Of a DNA stretch of 38,920 bases, positions 33,158 to 38,920 are shown one piece after another. This DNA is from Spirochaetaceae bacterium. GTDB taxonomy: Bacteria; Spirochaetota; Spirochaetia; DSM-27196; Alkalispirochaetaceae. Under the pieces are notes generated by a model. It was not told the origin of the DNA, searched no databases, and saw nothing but the letters and a program-made list of their open reading frames with translations. Location of the stretch: assembly GCA_007695175.1 (NCBI GenBank), contig REEH01000068.1, positions 1-38,920 of the forward strand, written 5' to 3'. A program made the translations under genes and the position numbers. Position 1 is the stretch's first letter, and the number at the start of each line of letters is the position of its first letter.

Positions 33158-33182
33158 TCGTACGCTGTCGGGTCAGTATCTT
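33154..33182 (+). promoter_or_regulatory. Promoter of the LON-domain gene
   Basis: TTGATC (33154-33159, overlapping the ABC-F stop codon), a 17-base spacer and TATCTT (33177-33182). Seven bases follow before the ATG at 33190, placing the expected transcription start at the start codon. No Shine-Dalgarno sequence is present. Confidence 0.6.
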
Positions 33183-33189
33183 TCAGTCC

Positions 33190-33837
33190 ATGGATCGTGT
33201 TCCCCTTTTTCCACTGGGTCTTGTTCTCCTGCCGCGAATGCCCCTGCCCCTGCATATATTCGAGGAACGGTACCGCGTTATGTTTGATTACTGCATAGGC
33301 GAGGAGAAACCTTTCGGAGTGGTGCTGCAGACGGGCACGACCTTGCAGGAGGTGGGGTGCCTGGCGCAGGTGGAGAACGTGATCAACCGATACGGCGACG
33401 GTCGTCTTGATGTCCTTGCGGTCGGGACCGAGCGTTTCCGGGTTACGGCAACCCATGAGGACAAACCTTACCTGGAAGCGGAGGTTGAAATCATCCACGA
33501 CAGGGATCCCGGTGACAGGGATTCGATCAACCTGGCAAGCCTGGCGCGATCGGCTATGGACGATCTTCAGGAGTTCGCCCGCGTCGCCGGTTACACCGTC
33601 GATACCGCCGTCATCAGAAACCTGGATTACGAGGAACTCTCCTTTCTCATGGCTACGACGGACGTTTTCAGCACCGGTGAAAAACAGGAGCTGCTGGAAA
33701 TGCAGTGCACCGCAACGCGCATAAAACGGGCGACCCAGGCTCTCGGAGAGAGCAGGAAAAGGAGGGCCATGCTGCACAGGATCCGAAAGGTGCTGGATAC
33801 GCCGGAGGATGAGGATCTGACGCACCGGTTCAACTGA
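33190..33837 (+). CDS. LON N-terminal-domain protein
   Basis: 215 residues matching the stand-alone LON substrate-binding (PUA-like) domain: VPLFPLGLVLLPRMPLPLHIFEERYR at the N-terminus, FGVVLQTG, VGCLAQV and the GRLDVLAVGTERFRV strand block (about 77-92), then a helical bundle (about 118-215). It has no ATPase or protease domain. Such proteins are common but their role is poorly known. ATG 33190 is chosen for the FPLG start typical of the family and the promoter just upstream. Confidence 0.9.
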   Translation: MDRVPLFPLGLVLLPRMPLPLHIFEERYRVMFDYCIGEEKPFGVVLQTGTTLQEVGCLAQVENVINRYGDGRLDVLAVGTERFRVTATHEDKPYLEAEVEIIHDRDPGDRDSINLASLARSAMDDLQEFARVAGYTVDTAVIRNLDYEELSFLMATTDVFSTGEKQELLEMQCTATRIKRATQALGESRKRRAMLHRIRKVLDTPEDEDLTHRFN

Positions 33838-33887
33838 AGAACCGATCCGAGAGGCGGGAGTTCCCTTCCTGCGGAGTAAATGGACAT

Positions 33888-33915
33888 TTGTCCCTCGCTC
33901 CAGGCGTGGTATTAT
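33888..33915 (+). promoter_or_regulatory. Promoter of the 33934-37786 gene group
   Basis: TTGTCC (33888-33893), a 16-base spacer and TATTAT (33910-33915), which is also an extended -10 (TGG just before it). A GAGGGGGG stretch follows as ribosome binding site for ATG 33934. Confidence 0.6.
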
Positions 33916-33933
33916 GTAAGAGGGGGGCTGTCC

Positions 33934-34467
33934 ATGATCATGGAGCTTTCGATTACCGACGGGCCGCGCACGATCGAGACTCTCCCGGATTCTCCTGCTC
34001 TGCTGCGCCGCGGCACCACCGAGCAGGACCAGAGCGCCGGTTTGTGGTTTGTCACCCTGAGCATGGAGATCCGCGCTCCCGTCTCCTGGTGGAAGCAGGC
34101 TCAGCACTACTTTCAGGAAATCCTCTGGGTGCGGAGCCGCCCGGAAGACGATCCGGAAGGGCGGCAGCTTCAACAGAATGACTTTGAGCAACCGGTGCCG
34201 GAGGCGGTGCTCGATCATCTGAACCAGATGGTTGCATCGGGAGACCGGACGGCGCTTCACTCGAGTCTGCCCGACAGTTTCGTGCGACGGGGCGTCACCC
34301 ATACCAATCTCGCCGTTCTCCGTGATATAATCACCCAGAGGGGACACTACGATCAGGGACACTGGGCAGTTTTCTGCCGGTTCCTGCGCAATGAACAACG
34401 GCTGGAGCTGCTTTTTTCCACCTCCGGCACCCCGAACGGGACAGGAAGCGAGGAAGAAGATGTCTGA
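33934..34467 (+). CDS. Unknown protein resembling a phage-associated ThyX-like family
   Basis: 177 residues, soluble. The arrangement IRAPVSWWKQAQHYFQEILW (about 48-67), then LPDSFVRRGVTHTNLAVLRDIITQRGHYDQGHWAVFCRFL (about 112-151), resembles a family of uncharacterised proteins common in Firmicutes and their phages. As I recall it, their pattern is AP-x-x-F/W-W followed by LP-x(4)-R and FC. The comparison is from memory, and several residues of that pattern (the serine-rich SSQS block) are not present here. No function is assigned. Its end overlaps the next gene by eight bases. Confidence 0.7.
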   Translation: MIMELSITDGPRTIETLPDSPALLRRGTTEQDQSAGLWFVTLSMEIRAPVSWWKQAQHYFQEILWVRSRPEDDPEGRQLQQNDFEQPVPEAVLDHLNQMVASGDRTALHSSLPDSFVRRGVTHTNLAVLRDIITQRGHYDQGHWAVFCRFLRNEQRLELLFSTSGTPNGTGSEEEDV

Positions 34468-35590
34468 GTACACGAAACAGATCCGCCGTGTGTCTGAGGA
34501 GCGGACACAGACGCAGGAAGAGCTCAACCAGGTGCTGCAGGAGCTTGGTTCCCGTACCGTTGAAACGGCCCGGGACGAGAAGATTCCGGGACTGGAAAAA
34601 CTCCTCAGGGAACACGACGAGATTCGGGACGGACTCTCCCAGGCCGGTTCCGCTATCGAGCGGATGGTAGACATCGACGTCAGGGAGAGGGAGATCCAGC
34701 AGACGATGAAGAATCTCCGGGCCGAGAGGGATGATCTCGGACGCGGCCTCTCGGGAGTCTACGAACAGATCGGCGCGGTAGCCTTCCGGCTTTTCCGGGA
34801 ATCACCCCTGGTGGATGCAGGGTATTCCAGCGCCTTCGAGGCCCTCGCCCGCTACCAGGACGAGGTGCGGGCGATCGAGAACAAACTCGATCAGATCAAC
34901 CGTCAGAACCAGGAGAGCAACAAACCGGGAATACTTGAGCGCATCAGAACCAGTGGAAAAGATGCGTACCTCAGAAATCGCCGAAACGCGCGGGAAAACC
35001 GCCTGCCCCGCCTGCTCCAGTCCACGGGAGAACAGCTCGCTCAGGGCGACTTTATCAAACAGGTGGATGACGATGAACTGAACCGCGTCTCCGAGCCGCT
35101 TCGGCAGGTACGCCGGCGGTGGGAGGAGATCGACCAGCAACTGCAGGACCTTGCCCAGGAATCGGGGCGCCTCGTGGAGGAGTTCAACGACATCTCGGGA
35201 GGCCAGGGGCTGAAGCGGGCCCGGGGGGAGAGAGAGGCGGACATCGCGCGCCTGCAGGAGCAACGGGACAACGTACTGCTCCAGATCGGAATGGTGGCCG
35301 AGGAAAAGCGATCCCCCCAGTTCTCGGAAATCCTGGACAAACTCGATAATCTTCGGAGCAAACTGGCGACGCTCGATTCAATTCTGGCGCGTCTCCACGC
35401 GGGAATGCAGGCGGAAACTGTTGCCCGGGATCTCAAGATCTGCAGGAAAGAGCAGGACAAGACCGAAAAGGATATCGAGGTGCTTCAGGAACAGCTCCGA
35501 AAGCTCCAGGAGGAGGAAAGCGCGCTGCAGGCCCAGCTTAACCAGCTGGAGACGGAACGGGGCGATCCGATGGAACTGCTGGAGAGGTAA
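34460..35590 (+). CDS. Coiled-coil protein of unknown function
   Basis: 376 residues, almost entirely alpha-helical and charged, with long coiled-coil stretches (about 5-110, 200-280, 300-370). It has no signal peptide and one cysteine. A short hydrophobic segment around IGAVAFRLF (about 103-111) and a Gly/Asn-rich break near 155-175 interrupt the coils. I recognise no family. The ATG lies inside the end of the previous gene with GAGGAAG upstream, and rarA starts 12 bases after the stop, so the three are co-transcribed. Confidence 0.8.
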   Translation: MSEYTKQIRRVSEERTQTQEELNQVLQELGSRTVETARDEKIPGLEKLLREHDEIRDGLSQAGSAIERMVDIDVREREIQQTMKNLRAERDDLGRGLSGVYEQIGAVAFRLFRESPLVDAGYSSAFEALARYQDEVRAIENKLDQINRQNQESNKPGILERIRTSGKDAYLRNRRNARENRLPRLLQSTGEQLAQGDFIKQVDDDELNRVSEPLRQVRRRWEEIDQQLQDLAQESGRLVEEFNDISGGQGLKRARGEREADIARLQEQRDNVLLQIGMVAEEKRSPQFSEILDKLDNLRSKLATLDSILARLHAGMQAETVARDLKICRKEQDKTEKDIEVLQEQLRKLQEEESALQAQLNQLETERGDPMELLER

Positions 35591-35602
35591 GCATACGCAC
35601 CG

Positions 35603-37786
35603 ATGGATCTCTCCCTTGACCAGGAGCGCCAGCCCCTGGCGGCGCGGATGCGTCCCCGCACACTCGACGAGTTTGTCGGGCAGGAACATATCGTCGGACC
35701 GGGACGCCTGCTCCGCCGCGCGATCGAAGCGGACCAGCTGCAGTCGATAATTCTCTCCGGGCCCCCGGGAACGGGTAAAACCACCCTCGCCCGGGTGGTG
35801 GCCGAACGGACCCGAAGCCAGTTCATATCTATCAACGCGGTCCTGAGCGGCGTAAAGGACATACGCGACGCCATCGAGAAAGCGAAAGACTTCGCGGATC
35901 GCACGAACCGACGCACGCTTCTCTTTGTCGACGAGGTTCACCGCTGGAACAAGAGCCAGCAGGACGCCCTGCTGCCCTGGGTGGAAAACGGTCTCCTGGT
36001 ACTCATCGGTGCCACCACGGAGAATCCCTATTTTGAGGTAAACCGGGCGCTCCTTTCCCGGAGCAGGGTCTTTCTGCTCTCATCCCTTACAGGGGAGGAT
36101 CTCCAGCGCGTAATCGATCTTGCCCTCACCGACCGGGAACGCGGTTACGGCGCCTACCGCGTCACGATCACGGGGGAGGCGCGGGATCACCTTGTCACGA
36201 CAGCCTCCGGTGATGCCCGGACGCTTCTGAATGCGCTCGAGCTTGCAGTTGAAACGAGCGTCGATCGCTACCCTCCGCCGCCGGGAACGGAGATTCTCAT
36301 AACGCTGGAAGTGGCGGAGGACAGCATCCAGCGCCGGGCCGTCCTTTACGACAAGGATGGAGACTACCATTTTGATACGATTTCCGCCTTCATCAAATCC
36401 GTGCGCGGCTCCGACCCCGATGCCGCACTTTACTGGCTCGCCCGAATGGTGACCGCCGGAGAGGACCCGCGTTACATTCTCCGGCGCCTGCTTATTCTTG
36501 CATCCGAGGACGTGGGCCTGGCGGATCCGCACGCCCTGGTGGTAGTGAACGCCTGCGCCGCTTCCTTCGATCGGGTCGGGATGCCGGAGGGGCAGTTTCA
36601 CCTCGCCCAGGCAACGCTCTACTGCGCCGCGGCGCCAAAATCCAACTCCACCCTGGGCTATTTTGACGCGCTCAAAGCGGTTCAGGCAGCGCAGGGGGAC
36701 GAGGTACCGGACCACCTCAGGGATGCCTCCCGGGATGGTGAGGAACTGGGACACGGCCGGGACTACCTCTACCCTCACGCATATCGCGATCACTGGGTGG
36801 CTCAGCAGTATCTGCCGGAGACACTCCAGGGCAACCTCTTCTATCAGCCAGGCGAACTCGGCTGGGAAAAAGAGCGCCGCCGGGAGCTCGAGGAACGGCG
36901 AGATCTCCAACTTGCGGTGGAGCGGGAAGAGACCCTCACCATCAGCACGGCACCTCCCTCCCACACAGCCTCCGCACGCTGGCTCCGGCGCATCGATCAG
37001 GGAATCCTGGAGGAGGCACTCGCCCTGCGAAACCAGGTTCTCCACGTACTCGGTCCCTCCGGAACGGACCGGGTTCTCCTCTGCGGCGCACCCTTTCAGC
37101 TCCTGGCGTGGGAGGTGCTTCGCCGTACACAGGGAGGGCTTGCCGCGATCTGGTCCGCCGATGAGGCCGATCTCGAGGCGCTGCGGCACCGATCCGGCCG
37201 CTCCCCCCTGGCGGAAATCGAGCAACCCCAGCTGGCCGGTCCCGTACAACCGGGCTGGAGGCCCGGGGAGCGGGAGTCGATCCATCCCGGCCCCTTCGAA
37301 AAAATCCTCTACCGGCCACCCCCGGAGGGAGGAGAATCCTGGAGCGACCCCGAAACGGTTCTGAACTGGCTTCTTCCTCTGCTTGTGAAAGGGGGTACGC
37401 TGCTCGTACTGCAGGTGCTTCCCCTGGAATGCACTCGCCCCTCCAGCGTGATCCCCCTGCCGGATGATCTTGCGGCGATCCTCAGGGCAGCGGAGGAGAA
37501 GGTCTTCCCGGACCGGGAGAAGGAGTGGATTCCCGCGTTGCAGCGCCTGCACCTGGAACCGATGACCCACATCTCGCGCCTCCATACGAGCACGACCAGA
37601 ACACTTTCAAGGGAGGCTCTTCTCGGGTGGTTTGATCCGCGGCAACCCGTCGGCGCTGCGTTGATCGAGCTGTCAGGACCGGATACGGCCGCACGGATAG
37701 GCAAGATTGCAGGGTCCGAGAGCAACCGGGATATCCCCTGGAAAAGAACCTTTCTGACCGTGCGGATAGCCCCCGACCGGTCTTGA
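35603..37786 (+). CDS. rarA: RarA/MgsA-type AAA+ ATPase fused to a methyltransferase-like C-terminal domain
   Basis: 727 residues. Residues 1 to about 430 are a complete RarA, which acts at stalled replication forks: Walker A GPPGTGKTT (53-61), Walker B FVDEVHRWNKSQQDALLP (about 109-126), sensor 1 GATTENPYFEVN, arginine-finger region LLSRSRVF, and the tetramerisation tail with DVGLADP and PKSNSTLGYFDAL. Residues about 445-727 are extra: an alternating beta/alpha region (RVLLCGAPFQLLAWEVLRR, FEKILYRPP, LLPLLVKGGTLLVLQVLP) that looks like a Rossmann methyltransferase without a clear GxGxG SAM motif. Similar RarA fusions are known by name in cyanobacteria. The stop overlaps the -35 of the tRNA promoter. 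Confidence 0.9.
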   Translation: MDLSLDQERQPLAARMRPRTLDEFVGQEHIVGPGRLLRRAIEADQLQSIILSGPPGTGKTTLARVVAERTRSQFISINAVLSGVKDIRDAIEKAKDFADRTNRRTLLFVDEVHRWNKSQQDALLPWVENGLLVLIGATTENPYFEVNRALLSRSRVFLLSSLTGEDLQRVIDLALTDRERGYGAYRVTITGEARDHLVTTASGDARTLLNALELAVETSVDRYPPPPGTEILITLEVAEDSIQRRAVLYDKDGDYHFDTISAFIKSVRGSDPDAALYWLARMVTAGEDPRYILRRLLILASEDVGLADPHALVVVNACAASFDRVGMPEGQFHLAQATLYCAAAPKSNSTLGYFDALKAVQAAQGDEVPDHLRDASRDGEELGHGRDYLYPHAYRDHWVAQQYLPETLQGNLFYQPGELGWEKERRRELEERRDLQLAVEREETLTISTAPPSHTASARWLRRIDQGILEEALALRNQVLHVLGPSGTDRVLLCGAPFQLLAWEVLRRTQGGLAAIWSADEADLEALRHRSGRSPLAEIEQPQLAGPVQPGWRPGERESIHPGPFEKILYRPPPEGGESWSDPETVLNWLLPLLVKGGTLLVLQVLPLECTRPSSVIPLPDDLAAILRAAEEKVFPDREKEWIPALQRLHLEPMTHISRLHTSTTRTLSREALLGWFDPRQPVGAALIELSGPDTAARIGKIAGSESNRDIPWKRTFLTVRIAPDRS

Positions 37787-37812
37787 CAGTCCTGCTCGGT
37801 TCGGGGCATATT
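37783..37812 (+). promoter_or_regulatory. Promoter of the tRNA cluster
   Basis: Perfect -35 TTGACA (37783-37788), an 18-base spacer and CATATT (37807-37812). The start would be near 37819, just before tRNA-His. The -35 contains the rarA stop codon. Confidence 0.7.
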
Positions 37813-37824
37813 CCTCAAACTTGC

Positions 37825-37897
37825 GGTGGATGTAGTTCAATGGTAGAGCACCAGATTGTGGTTCTGGTTGTTGCGGGTTCGAGTCCCGTCATCCACC
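37825..37897 (+). tRNA. tRNA-His (GTG)
   Basis: Cloverleaf with acceptor stem GTGGATG/CATCCAC, the extra 5' G (G-1, 37825) opposite C73 that marks tRNA-His, and anticodon GTG at 37858-37860. The 3' CCA is not encoded. Confidence 0.97.
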
Positions 37898-37905
37898 CTG
37901 TTGGA

Positions 37906-37980
37906 GCGCCCGTAGCTCAGCCTGGATAGAGCGTCGGACTTCGAATCCGCAGGTCGCAGGTTCGAATCCTGCCGGGCGTA
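37906..37980 (+). tRNA. tRNA-Arg (TCG)
   Basis: Acceptor GCGCCCG/CGGGCGT with one G-T pair, discriminator A at 37980, anticodon stem CGGA/TCCG with loop CTTCGAA, anticodon TCG at 37941-37943. The 3' CCA is not encoded. Confidence 0.96.
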
Positions 37981-37989
37981 CGACATCTT

Positions 37990-38062
37990 GGGCCGTTAGC
38001 TCAGCTGGCAGAGCAGCAGACTCTTAATCTGCGGGTCGAAGGTTCGATCCCTTCACGGCTCA
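37990..38062 (+). tRNA. tRNA-Lys (CTT)
   Basis: Acceptor GGGCCGT/ACGGCTC with one G-T pair, discriminator A at 38062, anticodon stem GCAGA/TCTGC with loop CTCTTAA, anticodon CTT at 38023-38025. The 3' CCA is not encoded. Confidence 0.97.
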
Positions 38063-38100
38063 TTCCTCGCGTCGGACGCAGGCGGTCGTGGGGCTAGCGC

Positions 38101-38129
38101 TTGACGAGATGGTACTCTTTGGGTATCAT
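38101..38129 (+). promoter_or_regulatory. Promoter-like element directly before tRNA-Leu
   Basis: TTGACG (38101-38106), a 17-base spacer and TATCAT (38124-38129) match a good sigma-70 promoter. The -10 ends only two bases before the tRNA, so a normal start point would fall inside the mature tRNA. See findings. Confidence 0.4.
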
Positions 38130-38131
38130 TT

Positions 38132-38213
<82 letters not shown>

Positions 38214-38302
38214 CGGGAGAGACGCACCGGACACGTTTCTCGGGGCTCAGGGACTTGTAGACGCACCGCTCGTCTGCCTCGCATCAGCGAGGGCCGGTTA
38301 TT
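38214..38302 (+). other. tRNA-Leu to tRNA-Gly spacer with hairpins and a direct repeat
   Basis: The spacer holds a 10-base direct repeat, AGACGCACCG (38220-38229 and 38259-38268), and two small hairpins: AGACG/CGTCT (38259-38275) and CCTCGC/GCGAGG (38277-38292, loop atca). No T-run follows, so these look like processing or structural elements, not terminators. Confidence 0.5.
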
Positions 38303-38374
38303 GCGAGAGTAGCTCAGTGGTAGAGCTCCACCTTGCCAAGGTGGATGTCGCGGGTTCGAATCCCGTCTCTCGCT
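38303..38374 (+). tRNA. tRNA-Gly (GCC)
   Basis: Acceptor GCGAGAG/CTCTCGC (the same seven pairs as the neighbouring tRNA-Leu), discriminator T at 38374, anticodon stem CCACC/GGTGG, anticodon GCC at 38335-38337. The 3' CCA is not encoded. Confidence 0.97.
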
Positions 38375-38388
38375 CTTTCTTTACGTGA

Positions 38389-38420
38389 GGCGGTTCGGGT
38401 CATTCCGGATCGCCTTTTTT
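38389..38420 (+). terminator. Rho-independent terminator of the tRNA cluster
   Basis: GGCGGTTCGG (38389-38398), a 6-base loop and CCGGATCGCC (38405-38414) form a 10-bp stem with two G-T pairs. Six T residues follow (38415-38420). Confidence 0.88.
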
Positions 38421-38422
38421 GT

Positions 38423-38431
38423 TGCTACAAT
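38423..38431 (+). promoter_or_regulatory. Extended -10 promoter of trigger factor
   Basis: TGCTACAAT (38423-38431) directly follows the tRNA terminator. There is no convincing -35. It would give a leader of about 18 bases with GAGAGG before the ATG at 38456. Confidence 0.5.
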
Positions 38432-38455
38432 TCTTTTGAATCGAGAGGTTTACCG

Positions 38456-38920
38456 ATGGTCCAGGAAAAAACGGTGGAGAAACTGGAAAACTCCGCAGTC
38501 AGACTCAGCATCACGATACCGGAAAACGAGGTCCGGACTGCTTACGATGATCTCGTAAAGAAATACGCGAAATCCGCGCAGATAAAGGGGTTCCGCAAGG
38601 GTAAAGTTCCCCGGGATATCCTGGAACGCAAGTTCGGCGAGGGTTTTCGCGCTGAAGTACTGCAGAACCTGGTTGAATCGGGGCTGCAGGAAGTATTTGA
38701 GGAAATCGAGGAGCGGCCCCTGCCCTACGCGCTGCCGGAGCTGGACCAGGAGGAAGAACTGGAACTGGATCTGGACAAACCCCTTTCCTTCACCGTCACG
38801 TACGATACCTTTCCCGAGGTCGCGCCCGGTACCACCGAGGGGCTCACCGTATCGGAGCCCAAGGTGAAGATCACGAAGAAGGACGAGGACAGGGAGATTG
38901 AGGACCTGCGACAGCAGAAT
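38456..38920 (+). CDS. tig: Trigger factor, N-terminal part (gene runs off the right edge)
   Basis: 155 codons of the ribosome-bound chaperone and peptidyl-prolyl isomerase. The N-terminal ribosome-docking signature GFRKGKVP is at residues 45-52. The beta-rich N-domain is followed by [16 protein letters not shown] (about 109-124), which leads into the isomerase domain beyond the window. GAGAGG lies nine bases before the ATG. It is transcribed separately from the tRNAs because a terminator precedes it. Confidence 0.95.
   Translation, partial: MVQEKTVEKLENSAVRLSITIPENEVRTAYDDLVKKYAKSAQIKGFRKGKVPRDILERKFGEGFRAEVLQNLVESGLQEVFEEIEERPLPYALPELDQEEELELDLDKPLSFTVTYDTFPEVAPGTTEGLTVSEPKVKITKKDEDREIEDLRQQN

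Noticed and set aside
33058-34674. Minus-strand frame of over 530 codons across the LON-domain and following genes
   Set aside because: Runs antisense across two genes, one of them with a clear family match, and their intergenic promoter. No sign of a real product.
36080-37585. Minus-strand frame of about 500 codons opposite rarA
   Set aside because: Antisense to conserved RarA motifs; composition typical of a shadow frame.
38259-38292. Hairpins between tRNA-Leu and tRNA-Gly as a terminator
   Set aside because: No T-run follows either hairpin. The clear terminator is after tRNA-Gly.

Overview
The window is a gene-dense, GC-rich piece of bacterial chromosome. It holds 31 protein genes (two cut by the window edges) and five tRNA genes. 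I see no insertion sequence, phage, CRISPR array or rRNA. No gene-free stretch exceeds about 240 bases; the two longest (3994-4206 and 18806-19044) are described below. The gene set suggests a free-living spirochaete: an Nqr-type sodium pump without NqrA, an iron-sulfur-free MutY-like glycosylase, several exported proteins of unknown function that look lineage-specific, and much two-component and cyclic-di-GMP signalling. This placement is an inference from family memory and was not tested.

Layout. 1-495 (-): start of aconitase. 583-3993 (+): a 1136-residue fusion of 2-oxoacid dehydrogenase E1 alpha and E1 beta, a lipoyl domain and a complete beta-ketoacyl-ACP synthase III. This is the most unusual object here. 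4207-8520 (-): a tandem-receiver protein, a hybrid histidine kinase and an exported MsrB, ending at a clear terminator. 8594-10396 (+): a phosphohexomutase. 10406-18805 (-): a long same-strand run with a flavin-binding oxidase-like protein, pdhA-pdhB-pdhC-lpdA (a complete pyruvate dehydrogenase complex), an AI-2E/PerM-type membrane protein, trpS and a mutY-like gene. 19045-23488 (+): nqrBCDEF plus a small unknown gene, ending at a terminator. 23565-27261 (+): a REC-PAS-GGDEF-EAL regulator followed by aroK and aroC. 27269-27859 (-): a small membrane protein. 27925-31189 (+): three exported proteins, one of them a lipoprotein with an SH3-like region. 31211-37786 (+): an ABC-F ATPase, a LON-domain protein, a small unknown protein, a coiled-coil protein and a RarA fusion. 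37825-38374 (+): tRNAs His, Arg, Lys, Leu and Gly, then a terminator. 38456-38920 (+): start of trigger factor.

How the genes fit together. Pyruvate dehydrogenase makes acetyl-CoA and NADH. Aconitase belongs to the citrate cycle. The Nqr genes would couple NADH oxidation to sodium export. The E1-lipoyl-KAS III fusion could turn (branched-chain) 2-oxoacids into starter units and pass them straight to fatty acid chain initiation. Its own E3 partner could be the LpdA encoded here.

Promoters in the window have a recognisable style. Several use an extended -10 (TGnTATAcT-like). Several genes have a -10-like hexamer only 6-8 bases before the start codon and no Shine-Dalgarno sequence, which suggests leaderless mRNAs. 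Other genes, mostly within operons, carry good Shine-Dalgarno sequences.
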